In this document: in pieces, positions 7,459-17,227 of the stretch | Layout of the letters: each line of letters starts with the position of its first letter | Position numbering within the stretch: position 1 is the first letter of the stretch | From: Candidatus Sulfopaludibacter sp. SbA3 | Lineage (GTDB): Bacteria; Pseudomonadota; Alphaproteobacteria; Caulobacterales; Hyphomonadaceae | Direction of reading: 5' to 3' | Assembly (NCBI GenBank): GCA_945888325.1 | Contig: CAMDAC010000010.1 | Coordinates: 22,310-86,309 of the forward strand | Length of the DNA stretch: 64,000 nt | The notes under the pieces: generated by a model | The model's input: only the letters and a program-made list of their open reading frames with translations | What the model was told of the DNA's origin: nothing | Databases searched by the model: none | Made by a program: the position numbers and the translations under genes

Positions 7459-10248
7459 TTAGCCCTGTCCGCCCTCGGGTTTATCCATACCGGCTTCACC
7501 GTCTTCGACAAGACGGGCGACCGAAACAACCTTCTCGTCGCCATTGGTGCGCAGCACCCAGACGCCGCCGGTTGACCTTCCGGCAATCCGGATCTGGTCG
7601 ACCGGGGTGCGGATCAGCTGGCCGGCATTGGTGACCAGCATGACCTCGTCGCCTTCGCCCACGGGGAAGGATTGGGCGACCCGCTTGACCGGTCCGCCTT
7701 TCTTGTCACGGCCCCAGATATTCTGGGCGACCAGGCCTTTGCCGCCGCGTCCGGTGACGCGGTAGTCATAGGCAGAAGAGCGCTTGCCCATGCCGTCATC
7801 GGCCACCGTGAAGATGAACTCTTCGGCCGCGCCGAGCGCCGCGATCCGGTCCGGCGACAGCGCCGCCTCGGCCACGGGTTCGTCATCGTCCTCGGAGATT
7901 TCTTCCTCTTCGCCGGTCGCTGCGCGACGCATGGCGGCCGCGTGTTTCAGGTAGGCGCGCGCCTCTTCGGAGGTGACGTCCATATGGCGCAGGATGGCCA
8001 TCGAGATCACCTCGTCGCCGTCCGCCAGGCGGATGCCTCGCACGCCGGTCGAATCGCGGCCCGCGAAGACGCGCACTTCGGTCACGTCAAAGCGGATGCA
8101 CTGGCCGAGCGCGGTCGTCAGCATCACGTCTTCCTTGTCGGAGCAGACCTGCACCGAGACGATGCCGTCGCCCGGATCGAGCTTCATAGCGATCTTGCCG
8201 GCGCGGTTGACGCGGATGAAGTCTGCCAGCTTGTTGCGGCGTACGCCGCCGCTGCGCGTGGCGAACATCACGTCAAGATCTTCGGTGGCCTTCTCGTCTT
8301 CCGGCAGCGGCAACACGCTCTCGATGCGTTCATCCGCAGCCAGAGGGAATATGTTGACCAGCGCCTTGCCGCGCGAGGTCGGCCCGCCGATGGGAAGCCG
8401 CCAGACCTTCTCCTTGTAGACCATGCCGGCCGAAGAGAAGAACAGGATTTCCGTATGCGTCGTCGCAGTGAACACGCGGACGATGAAATCCTCGTCCTTC
8501 ATCGCCATGCCGGAGCGGCCCTTGCCGCCGCGGTTCTGCGTGCGGTAGGCGGCGAGCGGCGTGCGCTTGACGTAGCCGCCATGCGTGACCGTGACCACCA
8601 TGTCCTCGACCTCGATGAGGTCCTCGTCGTCCATGTCGGTGCCGCCTTGTGTGAAGGCGGAGCGGCGCGGCACGGCGAACTTGGTCTTCACCTCGTTGAG
8701 CTCGCCTTTGATGATCTCGAGGATGCGCGGGCGCGAGCGGAGGATGTCGAGGAGGTCGGCGATCTTGGCGGCCAGGCCGCGGGCCTCGTTGCCGATCTCG
8801 TCGCGGCCGAGGCCGGTGAGGCGGTGCAGCGGCAGGTTCAGGATGGCGCGGGCCTGCTCGTCCGACAGGTAGATCGTGCCGTCATCCGGACCGCGGCGCG
8901 TGCGCCGGTCGGCGATCAGGTCGATCAGCGGGCCCATGTCCTGCTGCGGCCAGGCTTTCTCCAGCAGGCGCTCGCGCGCTGTTGCCGGGTCCGGCGAGTT
9001 GCGGATGATACGGATGATCTCGTCGATGTTGGCAACGGCGAGCGCGAGACCGACCAAGACGTGCGCGCGGTCGCGTGCCTTGCCGAGTTCGAACTTCGTG
9101 CGCCGCACGACCACTTCCTCGCGGAAGGCGATGAAGTATTCGAGCACCTTGCGCAGGTTCATCAGTTCCGGCCGGCCGCCATTCAGCGCCAGCATGTTGA
9201 CCGCGAACGAGTTCTGCATCTGGCTAAACCGGTAAAGCTGGTTCAGCACGACATCGGCGCTCGCATCCTTCTTCAGTTCGATGACGACGCGGATACCGTT
9301 GCGGTCGGATTCGTCGCGCAGGTCCGAGATGCCTTCGATCTTCTTTTCACGGACGAGTTCGGCGATCTTGGTGATCATCGCCGCCTTGTTCACCTGGTAC
9401 GGAATCTCCGTGACGATGATCGCCTCGCGGTTGTTCTTCGCAGTTTCGATATCCGTCTTGGCCCGGACGATCACGCTGCCGCGGCCGGTCAGCATCGCCT
9501 TGCGGCTGCCCGACAGGCCCATGATCAGGCCGCCGGTCGGAAAGTCCGGCCCCGGAACGATATCGCAGAGCGCGTCCTCGTCGATCGCCGGGTTCTCGAT
9601 CATCGCCAGCGTCGCGTCGATCACTTCGCCCAGATTGTGCGGCGGGATGTTCGTCGCCATGCCGACCGCGATGCCGCCGCCGCCATTGACCAGCAGGTTC
9701 GGGAACTGCGCGGGCAGCACCATCGGCTCTTTCTGGGAGCCGTCATAGTTCGGCTGGAAGTCGACCGTGTCCTTGTCGATATCGGCGAGAAGGTAGGTCG
9801 CCTCCTTCGACATCCGGCTTTCGGTGTACCGCATCGCGGCAGCCGGGTCGTTGTCGATCGAGCCGAAGTTGCCCTGGCCATCGACCAGCATCACGCCCAT
9901 CGAGAAGGGCTGCGCCATGCGCACCAGCGCGTCATAGATCGCGCTGTCGCCGTGCGGGTGATAATTACCCATCACCGAGCCGACGATGTTGGCGGATTTC
10001 TTGTAGGGCTTGTCCGGCGTGTTGCCGTTCTCGTTCATCGCATAGAGGATCCGCCGGTGCACCGGCTTCAGCCCGTCGCGCACATCCGGCAGCGCCCGGC
10101 TGACGATCACGCTCATCGCATAATCGAGATACGAGGATTTCATCTCGGACTCGATAGAGATCAGCTCGATGCCGTCCTGCGGGCGCGGCGGCCCGCCGCC
10201 ATTTTCCGGGGTTTCCGGCTCGTCCGGAGGGGTCGTGTCGTCGCTCAT
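7459..10248 (-). CDS. gyrA: DNA gyrase subunit A
   Basis: The 929-residue breakage-reunion subunit of gyrase. The catalytic tyrosine is Y141 in A-A-M-R-Y-T-E-S-R. The quinolone-resistance region [13 protein letters not shown] has Ser102 and Asp106, the positions matching E. coli Ser83 and Asp87, so it looks wild type. C-terminal beta-propeller repeats include the GyrA-box-like Q-N-R-G-G-K-G. An acidic insertion ([11 protein letters not shown]) near residue 775 lengthens the C-terminal domain. The start ATG is preceded by a 179-nt non-coding gap that should hold the promoter of the gyrA-coaD-cyclophilin-queA unit. Confidence 0.97.
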   Translation of the reverse strand: MSDDTTPPDEPETPENGGGPPRPQDGIELISIESEMKSSYLDYAMSVIVSRALPDVRDGLKPVHRRILYAMNENGNTPDKPYKKSANIVGSVMGNYHPHGDSAIYDALVRMAQPFSMGVMLVDGQGNFGSIDNDPAAAMRYTESRMSKEATYLLADIDKDTVDFQPNYDGSQKEPMVLPAQFPNLLVNGGGGIAVGMATNIPPHNLGEVIDATLAMIENPAIDEDALCDIVPGPDFPTGGLIMGLSGSRKAMLTGRGSVIVRAKTDIETAKNNREAIIVTEIPYQVNKAAMITKIAELVREKKIEGISDLRDESDRNGIRVVIELKKDASADVVLNQLYRFSQMQNSFAVNMLALNGGRPELMNLRKVLEYFIAFREEVVVRRTKFELGKARDRAHVLVGLALAVANIDEIIRIIRNSPDPATARERLLEKAWPQQDMGPLIDLIADRRTRRGPDDGTIYLSDEQARAILNLPLHRLTGLGRDEIGNEARGLAAKIADLLDILRSRPRILEIIKGELNEVKTKFAVPRRSAFTQGGTDMDDEDLIEVEDMVVTVTHGGYVKRTPLAAYRTQNRGGKGRSGMAMKDEDFIVRVFTATTHTEILFFSSAGMVYKEKVWRLPIGGPTSRGKALVNIFPLAADERIESVLPLPEDEKATEDLDVMFATRSGGVRRNKLADFIRVNRAGKIAMKLDPGDGIVSVQVCSDKEDVMLTTALGQCIRFDVTEVRVFAGRDSTGVRGIRLADGDEVISMAILRHMDVTSEEARAYLKHAAAMRRAATGEEEEISEDDDEPVAEAALSPDRIAALGAAEEFIFTVADDGMGKRSSAYDYRVTGRGGKGLVAQNIWGRDKKGGPVKRVAQSFPVGEGDEVMLVTNAGQLIRTPVDQIRIAGRSTGGVWVLRTNGDEKVVSVARLVEDGEAGMDKPEGGQG

Positions 10249-10427
10249 GGGAAAGCCTTCTGCATGGGTCCGGCGAGGTCCGAGAACATGGGTCCCGAAT
10301 CGCCGTTTTTCGCTGGTTTTGAGACTAGCAGGCGCCCTGCCACGGGGCTACCGCCCAATCACCAGAAAATGCAGTCACCACGGGCCTTCCGGGGGTGTTT
10401 TGGCCAGGTTCCGGACAGTCCCGGAAC

Positions 10428-11297
10428 TCAGGGGCTTTCCGGCGCCGCCGGCAAGGCGCCAATCGACCGCAAGGCCCGCTCCACCGCCGCGCGGCGTTTG
10501 GGGGCTTCGGCCATGCCGCCGGGCATGTCCATGTTCAGCGCGAAGACGTACGTGCCGGGTGCCTCACCGGCGGTCTGCTCGGCCCAGCCGACGAACCAGC
10601 CGATATCCATCTCGCCCTCGACGCTCTTCCAGCCGGTCTTCCCGTAGAGCGTCCAGCTGTCGCCGCGCGCCAGCTCCATGACCGGGATCGCCGCTACGTA
10701 GGTCTCCGCCGAGAGCGGCAGCGTCCGGCGCACGAGGCGCGACAGGAAGGCGGCCTGCTCCGCCGCCGAGATCGCCAGCGGCCCCTCGAGCCAGTAGCGC
10801 GAGATACTCTCGGGTCCGCCAATATCGGCATTGCCATAGCCGAAGGCCTCGAACGCGGCCGTCAGCCTCTCGGCGCCGATCCTCGGCACGACGATCTGGT
10901 AGATCCACACCGTCGAGCGCTGGAAAGCCGTCGCAAAATCCTGGTCCTCGTTCCAGCTGTCGAGGAAGCGTTTCTCGCCATCCCACTTGAACCACTCGCC
11001 GGGGCCCGTCACCGCGTCCGTCTCGTAGGCGAGCAGGGTGTGCGGGATCTTTGAGGTCGAGGCCGGCGTGAACCGCTCGTGAATGCGCGCCCCGCCGCTG
11101 GACCAGACATGCTCGTCCTCCAGCCTCAGGATGACGAGGGCGGACGCAGACGGGTCAATGCCTTCGGCCCGAAGCGCGCCTTCCATCAGCGCCATCTCGG
11201 CGACCGGCGCAGGCGTCTCAGGCGCAGTAGCGCATCCCGCGAGGGCACAGACTGCCAGCAATGGCCCGATCAGCAACCTGCGCAGGAGGCCTGCCAT
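10428..11297 (-). CDS. Class D (OXA-type) beta-lactamase, putative lipoprotein
   Basis: A 289-residue serine beta-lactamase. Class D motifs are in order and spacing: S80-T-S-K83 (within F-T-P-A-S-T-S-K), S128-T-V130, Y154-G-N156, W169 in Y-W-L-E-G and K220-T-G222. The N-terminus has a lipobox L-A-G-C at 19-22, so the enzyme is probably tethered in the periplasm. It would hydrolyse penicillins by way of carbamylated Lys83; spectrum cannot be predicted. It starts 10 nt after the ssb stop, and its Shine-Dalgarno GAGG overlaps the ssb stop codon, so it is likely co-transcribed with ssb. GC content matches the surrounding chromosome, so recent transfer is not suggested. Confidence 0.9.
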   Translation of the reverse strand: MAGLLRRLLIGPLLAVCALAGCATAPETPAPVAEMALMEGALRAEGIDPSASALVILRLEDEHVWSSGGARIHERFTPASTSKIPHTLLAYETDAVTGPGEWFKWDGEKRFLDSWNEDQDFATAFQRSTVWIYQIVVPRIGAERLTAAFEAFGYGNADIGGPESISRYWLEGPLAISAAEQAAFLSRLVRRTLPLSAETYVAAIPVMELARGDSWTLYGKTGWKSVEGEMDIGWFVGWAEQTAGEAPGTYVFALNMDMPGGMAEAPKRRAAVERALRSIGALPAAPESP

Positions 11298-11307
11298 CCG
11301 GACAGCC

Positions 11308-11799
11308 TCAGAACGGGATCTCGTCGTCGAGGTCCTGGTTGAAGCTCTCCTTCGGGCCGCTCATCGTGCGGCTCGCGCCGCCACCACCGCCGCCCGAATA
11401 GCCCATGTCGCGGCCACCGCCGCCGCTGCTCGCGCCGCCGCCTTCGCCGCGCCCGTCGAGCATCACGAGGGTCGCGTCAAAGCCCTGCAGCACGATCTCG
11501 GTCGTGTAGCGGTCATTGCCGTCCTTATCCTGCCACTTTCGGGTCTGCAACTTGCCTTCGATGTAAACCTTGGAGCCCTTCTTGAGGTAGCTCTGGGCGA
11601 CCTTGATCAGGCCTTCCGAAAAGATCGACACGGCGTGCCACTCGGTCTTTTCCTTTTTCTCGCCGGTCGCCTTGTCGCGCCAGTTCTCGGACGTTGCGAT
11701 CCGCAAGTTGCACACCTGTCCGCCGTTCTGGAACTGCTTCACTTCCGGGTCTGCCCCCAGATTGCCTACCAGGATTACCTTGTTCACTGAGCCCGCCAT
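11308..11799 (-). CDS. ssb: Single-stranded DNA-binding protein
   Basis: The 163-residue SSB binds single-stranded DNA during replication, recombination and repair. The OB-fold begins [15 protein letters not shown], and residues include W-R-D-K and [12 protein letters not shown] glycine-rich linker leads to the acidic partner-binding tip D-L-D-D-E-I-P-F. The start at 11799 was preferred over an upstream in-frame codon because GGAGG is correctly placed and the OB-fold begins here. A LexA-type operator overlaps the predicted promoter about 120 nt upstream, and a beta-lactamase gene follows 10 nt downstream. Confidence 0.96.
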   Translation of the reverse strand: MAGSVNKVILVGNLGADPEVKQFQNGGQVCNLRIATSENWRDKATGEKKEKTEWHAVSIFSEGLIKVAQSYLKKGSKVYIEGKLQTRKWQDKDGNDRYTTEIVLQGFDATLVMLDGRGEGGGASSGGGGRDMGYSGGGGGGASRTMSGPKESFNQDLDDEIPF

Positions 11800-11923
11800 G
11801 AGGACCTCCGTTTTCTGTTTCGCTATCGATTCGAACTCTAATACGCTCCGGCACGTGAAATGTCGCCTCAAAGGCGATGAATTCCACCGCCGCTTTCAGC
11901 TGCGGCCAAAAGCAGCTTGCACC

Positions 11924-11951
11924 ATTGTTCACACTTTGTTCTTGTCGTCAA
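11924..11951 (-). promoter_or_regulatory. Predicted ssb promoter
   Basis: On the minus strand TTGACG (11951-11946) and AACAAT (11929-11924) are separated by 16 nt, a sigma-70-type promoter pointing at ssb. The expected start of transcription is near 11917, giving a leader of about 118 nt. The LexA-type operator at 11927-11941 lies between and across these elements. Confidence 0.5.
11927..11941. promoter_or_regulatory. LexA/SOS operator, GTTC-N7-GTTC
   Basis: The sequence GTTC-ACACTTT-GTTC exactly fits the direct-repeat operator GTTC-N7-GTTC known for alphaproteobacterial LexA. It lies between divergent ssb and uvrA, both SOS genes in many bacteria; E. coli also shares one operator between these two genes. 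Here it overlaps the predicted ssb promoter and is 264 nt upstream of uvrA and 76 nt upstream of a small possible ORF. Confidence 0.7.
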
Positions 11952-12016
11952 TCCGGACTCGCGGCACAGATCAGAAAAGGCTGTTTCGCCAAAGTCTGTT
12001 TTGAAGAGATCAGTAG

Positions 12017-12151
12017 ATGCCTGACACCCTTACCGCCTTCGTTGTTGCTGCCATGCTGGTCTTGGCCATCGTCTGGTTCGTGATCATATCGAAAGCCCTG
12101 TCCGACAAGCCGAAGGCCGAGGCATTTTTTTCCCGCCACAAAACGCCTAAA
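12017..12151 (+). CDS. Possible 44-residue single-span membrane protein
   Basis: An ATG at 12017 opens a 44-codon frame encoding M-P-D-T-L-T-A-F, a hydrophobic span at residues 7-26, then a lysine-containing tail ending P-P-Q-N-A. AAGAG at 12004-12008 is an acceptable ribosome binding site 8 nt upstream. It is in the uvrA orientation, 75 nt downstream of the LexA-type operator and 53 nt before uvrA. It could be an SOS-induced small membrane protein, a class that includes the Caulobacter division inhibitor SidA, but no sequence similarity is claimed. It may equally be a chance frame in the uvrA leader. Confidence 0.3.
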
Positions 12152-12204
12152 GACATCCTGTAAAACCTTTTTCCGTCCTTCCTCCCGAGCGAGCCCGAAC
12201 GCCC

Positions 12205-15177
12205 ATGGCCGAATCCCCCTTCATCCGCGTGCGCGGCGCCAAGGAACACAATCTCAAGAACATCGACGTGGACATCCCGCGCGGTGAGCTTGTGGTGATG
12301 ACGGGCCTGTCGGGCTCCGGCAAATCCTCGCTCGCCTTCGACACGATCTATGCCGAGGGCCAGCGCCGCTATGTGGAATCGCTGTCGGCCTATGCGCGCC
12401 AGTTTCTCGAACTGATGCAGAAGCCGGACGTGGAGAGCATCGAAGGCCTCTCGCCGGCGATCTCCATTGAGCAGAAGACGACCAGCCGCAACCCGCGCTC
12501 GACCGTCGGCACAGTCACCGAGATCTACGACTACATGCGCCTGCTCTGGGCCCGCGTCGGTGTGCCCTACTCGCCGGCCACCGGCCTGCCCATCGAAAGC
12601 CAGACGGTCAGCCAGATGGTCGATCGCACGATGGAGCTACCGGACGGCACGCGCCTCTTCCTGCTCGCCCCGATCGTCCGTGGACGGAAAGGGGAGTACC
12701 GGAAGGAATTCGCCGAACTGCTGAAGAACGGCTTCCAGCGCGTCAAGGTCAACGGCACCTTCCACGAACTGGAAGACCCGCCAAAGCTCGACAAGAAATT
12801 CAAGCATGACATCGACGTGGTCGTCGACCGGATCGTCGTGCGCGAAGGCATGCAGCAGCGCCTCGCCGAAAGCTTCGAGACCGCGCTCGGCCTCGCGCAG
12901 GGCATCGCCATTGCGGAGTATGCCGATATCGAGCCCGGCGAGACCGAAGCCAAGCGCATCAATTTCAGTGCCAACTTTGCCTGCCCGGTCTCCGGCTTCT
13001 CGATTCCCGAAATCGAGCCGCGCCTGTTCTCGTTCAACAATCCCTTCGGCGCGTGCCCCTCGTGCGACGGTCTCGGCGAGCAGCTGAAGATCGACGCGGC
13101 GATGATTGTTCCGGACAAGGATATTGGCCTGCTCGACGGCGCCATCGCGCCCTGGGCCAAGTCCACCTCGCCTTACCAGACGCAGACGCTGCAAGCCCTC
13201 GCCGCGCATTACAAGTTCGACCTGACGAAGCCCTGGAACAAGCTGCCCGAGCGAATCCAGGACATCATCCTCCACGGCACCGGCGATGAGGAAATCCAGT
13301 TCCTCTATGACGACGGCATGCGCACCTACAAGACGAAGAAAACCTTCGAAGGCGTGATCCCGAACCTTGACCGTCGCTACCGCGAAACGGACAGCGCCTG
13401 GGTGCGTGAGGAGATCGCGCGCTTCCAGTCCGCCGCGCCGTGCCCGGCCTGCGGCGGCAAGCGCCTGAAACCGCAAGCCCTCGCCGTGAAGATCGCGGGC
13501 CTCGACATCTCTCAGGCCGGCGAATTCTCCATCCGCAAGGCGGGGGACTGGTTCGGCGGCGTCAACAAGACGCTGACGAAACAGCAGAAGGAAATCGCCG
13601 CGCGCATCCTGAAAGAGATCAACGACCGGCTGAATTTCCTCAATGATGTCGGCCTCGATTATCTCTCGCTCGGCCGCGCCTCCGGCACGCTGTCCGGCGG
13701 CGAAAGCCAGCGCATCCGGCTTGCCTCGCAGATCGGCTCCGGCCTCACCGGCGTGCTCTACGTGCTCGACGAGCCGTCCATCGGCCTGCACCAGCGCGAT
13801 AACGAGCGCCTGCTGGTGACGCTCCGCCGGCTGAGGGACCTGGGCAATTCGGTGATCGTGGTCGAACACGATGAAGACGCGATCCTGACCGCCGACCATG
13901 TCATCGACATGGGCCCGGCCGCCGGTGTGCATGGCGGCCAGATCATCGCCGAAGGCACGCCCGCCGAAGTAATGGCGAACCCGAAAAGTCTGACGGCGGA
14001 CTATCTCAACGGCACGCGCGAGATTGCCATTCCCAAGCGCCGCCCGGTGACCAAAGGCTCTCGCAGCCTCGTCGTCAAAGGCGCGACGGGAAACAATCTC
14101 AAGAACGTAACCGCCTCGATCCCGCTCGGCACGTTTACCTGCGTCACCGGCGTCTCCGGCGGCGGCAAGTCCACGCTGATCATCGAGACGCTCTACAAGG
14201 CGCTCGCCCGCAAGCTCAACGGTTCCTCGGATTCGCCGGCGCCCTATGCCAGCCTTGAGGGCCTGCAGCATCTCGACAAGGTCATCGACATCGATCAGTC
14301 GCCGATCGGGCGCACACCGCGTTCGAACCCCGCCACCTACACCGGCGCCTTCGGCCCGATCCGGGACTGGTATGCCGGCCTGCCGGAAGCGAAAGCGCGC
14401 GGCTATGCGCCGGGCCGGTTCAGCTTCAACGTCAAGGGCGGGCGCTGCGAAGCCTGCCAGGGCGACGGCGTCATCAAGATCGAGATGCACTTCCTGCCGG
14501 ATGTCTACGTCACCTGCGAGACCTGCAAGGGCAAGCGCTACAACCGCGAAACGCTGGATGTGCACTTCAAGGGCAAGTCGATTGCCGACGTGCTGGACAT
14601 GACGGTCGAGGACGGCGCGAAATTCTTCGCCGCCGTACCGGCGATTGCCTCGAAGCTCGACACGCTGAACCAGGTCGGACTCGGCTATGTGAAGGTCGGC
14701 CAGCAGGCCACGACGCTGTCCGGCGGCGAAGCCCAGCGCGTCAAGCTCGCCAAGGAACTCTCGAAACGCGCGACGGGCCGTACACTGTACATCCTCGACG
14801 AGCCGACGACCGGCTTGCACTTCGAGGACGTGAAGAAGCTGCTCGAAGTCCTCCACGAACTGGTCGATGCCGGCAACACGATCGTCGTCATCGAGCACAA
14901 CCTCGACGTGGTGAAGACGGCCGACTGGGTGCTCGACCTTGGCCCCGAAGGCGGCGATGGCGGCGGCATGCTGATCGCGGCCGGTACGCCGGAAGAGATC
15001 GCGGCGATCCCGGAGAGCCACACAGGACGCTTCCTCGCCGAAACCTTCCGCCGCCACGACGAACGCCGCGCCCAGCGCAACAAGCGCGAGAAAGCGGCGG
15101 CTAAAACCGGCAAGGACGCGCCTGCCGAAAAGGCAAAGCCTACGAAGAAGTCAAAGGCCGGCGCCGGGGCTAAGTAA
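12205..15177 (+). CDS. uvrA: Excinuclease ABC subunit A
   Basis: UvrA scans DNA for bulky lesions and loads UvrB in nucleotide excision repair. The 990-residue protein has two ABC ATPase halves: first Walker [10 protein letters not shown] (about residues 33-41) and signature L-S-G-G-E-S-Q-R; second Walker [10 protein letters not shown], signature L-S-G-G-E-A-Q-R and Walker [13 protein letters not shown]. Zinc-finger Cys pairs C-P-S-C and C-E-A-C-x(n)-C-E-T-C are visible. The tail is lysine/alanine-rich. The start M-A-E-S-P-F is the usual one although no strong Shine-Dalgarno precedes it. The LexA-type operator upstream suggests SOS control. Confidence 0.97.
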   Translation: MAESPFIRVRGAKEHNLKNIDVDIPRGELVVMTGLSGSGKSSLAFDTIYAEGQRRYVESLSAYARQFLELMQKPDVESIEGLSPAISIEQKTTSRNPRSTVGTVTEIYDYMRLLWARVGVPYSPATGLPIESQTVSQMVDRTMELPDGTRLFLLAPIVRGRKGEYRKEFAELLKNGFQRVKVNGTFHELEDPPKLDKKFKHDIDVVVDRIVVREGMQQRLAESFETALGLAQGIAIAEYADIEPGETEAKRINFSANFACPVSGFSIPEIEPRLFSFNNPFGACPSCDGLGEQLKIDAAMIVPDKDIGLLDGAIAPWAKSTSPYQTQTLQALAAHYKFDLTKPWNKLPERIQDIILHGTGDEEIQFLYDDGMRTYKTKKTFEGVIPNLDRRYRETDSAWVREEIARFQSAAPCPACGGKRLKPQALAVKIAGLDISQAGEFSIRKAGDWFGGVNKTLTKQQKEIAARILKEINDRLNFLNDVGLDYLSLGRASGTLSGGESQRIRLASQIGSGLTGVLYVLDEPSIGLHQRDNERLLVTLRRLRDLGNSVIVVEHDEDAILTADHVIDMGPAAGVHGGQIIAEGTPAEVMANPKSLTADYLNGTREIAIPKRRPVTKGSRSLVVKGATGNNLKNVTASIPLGTFTCVTGVSGGGKSTLIIETLYKALARKLNGSSDSPAPYASLEGLQHLDKVIDIDQSPIGRTPRSNPATYTGAFGPIRDWYAGLPEAKARGYAPGRFSFNVKGGRCEACQGDGVIKIEMHFLPDVYVTCETCKGKRYNRETLDVHFKGKSIADVLDMTVEDGAKFFAAVPAIASKLDTLNQVGLGYVKVGQQATTLSGGEAQRVKLAKELSKRATGRTLYILDEPTTGLHFEDVKKLLEVLHELVDAGNTIVVIEHNLDVVKTADWVLDLGPEGGDGGGMLIAAGTPEEIAAIPESHTGRFLAETFRRHDERRAQRNKREKAAAKTGKDAPAEKAKPTKKSKAGAGAK

Positions 15178-15197
15178 CCCATCACCAAACAGAGCAG

Positions 15198-15225
15198 CTC
15201 ATCCTGAGCGAAATCGAAGGATGAG
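15198..15225. repeat. REP-like palindromic repeat
   Basis: CTCATCCT and AGGATGAG form a perfect 8-bp inverted repeat around GAGCGAAATCGA. Palindromes of this CTCATCCT...AGGATGAG form are scattered between genes in many alphaproteobacterial genomes (general knowledge; not searched). It lies 20 nt after the uvrA stop, between the convergent uvrA and membrane-protein genes, and could act as a transcript 3' end. Confidence 0.65.
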
Positions 15226-15248
15226 TTCGTTGGCTTGGCGACGATCAA

Positions 15249-16187
15249 CTAGCCGAACGTGTCCGTGATCGCCGTGCCGCCCTGGTAGGTCTCCTGCCGC
15301 ACCACCCAGGCCGCGGGCCCGCCGAGGGCGTGGGCGAAGGCGCCGAAGACCATCAGCACAAGGATCATGACGAAGGCCATCGGCCCCCAGAAGGTAGGCT
15401 GCGCCATCACGGAGAGTACCGCGTTCGCCGTCTCGTCTCCCGCGCTGGAATCAATGGCCGGCGCGACGAGCACGAAGGCGAGGAAGAACATCACGCCGTA
15501 GAGCACCAGCGACACCAGCGTGAACACCGCGAAGAGCGCGAAATAGCTGCCGGCCAGCGACCAGCCACGGCCTTTCGTCAGGTTCCAGCTTTCGAAGAAA
15601 CGGATCTGCCGGTCACGGATCGTCAGCGGCGCGGCCGGCGAAAGGCGGGCGAACAGGTAAAGTGCCGCGACAAGCCCGACGAGGAAAATAACTCCGCCCA
15701 GCAGGGCCCCCACAACGGCGCCCGCCACGAGACCCGCGATCACCCCGGGGATGACGGCGCCAAGGATCAGGGCGAAATAGCCCGCGATCAGCAGCGCAAA
15801 CCAGATCAGGCCGACGATCGCCAGGCGGCCTTCATCGGCGCCGAGCTTCAGGCTGAAGCCTTCCGCGCGCAGGTATCGCCGCTGGCTCGCCGCCTCGAAG
15901 AGCACCCACAGCGCCAGGCTGAATGGCAGCAGGATCAGCGATGCGATATTGGCCCGGAAGGACTGGGCTGACAGCTCGTCCATGTAGGGCGTGATGTCGC
16001 CGTCATTCTCGACGATGGCGCGCAGGTAAATCTCGTAGACCGGGGCCTGCGTCCAGACACCGACGACCTGCAACACCAGCGTTACCACCGCGTAGACCAG
16101 CGCGAAGCGCAAGAGGAAGCCGCGCGGACCTTCCGTGTGCAGAAAGTGCGTCGTCGCGCCTTTCAGGCTGATGCTGTCTGCGGTCAT
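15249..16187 (-). CDS. Multi-pass membrane protein, tandem paralogue 1 of 3
   Basis: A 312-residue integral membrane protein with about six to eight hydrophobic segments, the first at residues 24-45. I do not know a function. It shares landmarks, in order, with the next gene: S-Q-R-R-Y-L-R (101-107), G-A-D-E (116-119), R-D-R-Q-I-R-F-F-E-S-W (191-201) and G-G-P-A-A-W-V-V-R (289-297). The start at 16187 replaces a longer frame whose upstream part overlaps the neighbouring gene. It is 16 nt downstream of its paralogue, so they are probably co-transcribed. Confidence 0.8.
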   Translation of the reverse strand: MTADSISLKGATTHFLHTEGPRGFLLRFALVYAVVTLVLQVVGVWTQAPVYEIYLRAIVENDGDITPYMDELSAQSFRANIASLILLPFSLALWVLFEAASQRRYLRAEGFSLKLGADEGRLAIVGLIWFALLIAGYFALILGAVIPGVIAGLVAGAVVGALLGGVIFLVGLVAALYLFARLSPAAPLTIRDRQIRFFESWNLTKGRGWSLAGSYFALFAVFTLVSLVLYGVMFFLAFVLVAPAIDSSAGDETANAVLSVMAQPTFWGPMAFVMILVLMVFGAFAHALGGPAAWVVRQETYQGGTAITDTFG

Positions 16188-16203
16188 GCGCGGGTCCCGT
16201 TTC

Positions 16204-17175
16204 TCAGTTGGATGCTTCGATCTGGTTTTCTTCCTCGATGCCGCCGCGCGGATCGTGGCGCACGGCGAAAGCGGCGGGTCCGCCCACGGCATGCTGCAGC
16301 ACGCCCTGCACGTAAAGGACGATGAAGACATAGCCCCCCATCGGCGCCAGGAATGCGGGCGAAAGGATCAGGCTGCGCATATCGGCCCCGCGTTCGGCTG
16401 CGTTGGCGAGGTTCATCGTGGCGGGCATGATGATCATCTGCGCGATGCCGGTGATCACCTGGCCGAGGATGCCGCCTGCAAAGGCAAGGATGACATACGC
16501 CCCGAGGATCGGCCAGAACCGCCCGCGCGAGACATTCCAGGCATCGAAGAAACGGATCTTCCTTTCCCGGACGGTCAGACCGAAACAGGGCGCGAGCCGG
16601 GTCGCGAGGAAAACGTAAACGGGGAACACCAGCACCGACAACCCCATCGCCCCGAACATCGGCCCGAGAATGCGCTCGCCCACTTCGGCGTCCGTCATAC
16701 CTTCGGCGCCCGCGAAAACCGCCGCCAGCGCCGACCACATGATCAGCAGGATCGGCACGGCAATCAGCGCAAATCCGATCAGGCCCCAGAGCAGGCCGAC
16801 GACCATCATCCGCGCCTCGTCCGCCCCGAAGCCGAGCGAGAAGGATTCGCCCCGGATATAGCGGCGCTGCGAGGCGGTTTCGAAAATTGCCCAGATCATC
16901 CAGCTGGCCAGTCCGCTGAGAGCCATCCAGGGGATCAGACGGGCAAGGCCGCCGAACAGGATTTCGAAGCCTGCCTCCGGATTGGTGCTGCCTTCAACCG
17001 CTTCCATCGCCGCAAACAGGGCGGTGAAGTCGTCTGCCGCCAGCAAGACCACTGCGCCGGACACCGCCATGAATACAAGCGCGTAGGCGAGGCCAAAGAT
17101 CCACGGGAAGCTGGCGACGTGCGGCGCTGTGAACGGCCAGCTGAGTGCGCGCTCGAAGGTGAAACCCCGGATCAT
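16204..17175 (-). CDS. Multi-pass membrane protein, tandem paralogue 2 of 3
   Basis: A 323-residue membrane protein with roughly six to eight spans and no recognised family name. Motifs matching the downstream paralogue are S-Q-R-R-Y-I-R (102-108), G-A-D-E-A-R (118-123), R-E-R-K-I-R-F-F-D-A-W (203-213) and G-G-P-A-A-F-A-V-R (298-306). The conserved basic/aromatic motif between spans probably faces the cytosol. Its C-terminus is acidic (G-I-E-E-E-N-Q-I-E-A-S-N). Position between two related genes suggests duplication followed by divergence. Function unknown. Confidence 0.8.
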   Translation of the reverse strand: MIRGFTFERALSWPFTAPHVASFPWIFGLAYALVFMAVSGAVVLLAADDFTALFAAMEAVEGSTNPEAGFEILFGGLARLIPWMALSGLASWMIWAIFETASQRRYIRGESFSLGFGADEARMMVVGLLWGLIGFALIAVPILLIMWSALAAVFAGAEGMTDAEVGERILGPMFGAMGLSVLVFPVYVFLATRLAPCFGLTVRERKIRFFDAWNVSRGRFWPILGAYVILAFAGGILGQVITGIAQMIIMPATMNLANAAERGADMRSLILSPAFLAPMGGYVFIVLYVQGVLQHAVGGPAAFAVRHDPRGGIEEENQIEASN

Positions 17176-17227
17176 GCAGCGTTCCTCCTATGCTGGAGGT
17201 GAGCCTAGCCGCGTTCGGCCCCGCCGA

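Larger units (their letters stand above)
11800..12204. other. ssb-uvrA divergent intergenic region
   Basis: About 405 nt without a large gene. It contains the predicted ssb promoter, the GTTC-N7-GTTC operator, the possible 44-codon ORF at 12017-12151 and the uvrA leader, which ends in a pyrimidine-rich stretch. I could not identify a convincing plus-strand -35/-10 pair for uvrA. Confidence 0.6.

Noticed and set aside
7672..10647. A 991-codon open frame antisense to gyrA (and similar long frames at 162-1940 and 12637-15057 opposite the TonB receptor and uvrA).
   Set aside because: GC-rich coding DNA leaves the antisense frame free of stops. The translations are Arg/Asp/His-rich without domains, while the opposite strand carries complete conserved genes.
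12205..15177. Second Walker A of UvrA reads G-G-G-K-S-T instead of G-S-G-K-S-T.
   Set aside because: Gly for Ser at this place is tolerated in P-loops and the rest of the domain is intact, so it is not evidence of inactivation.
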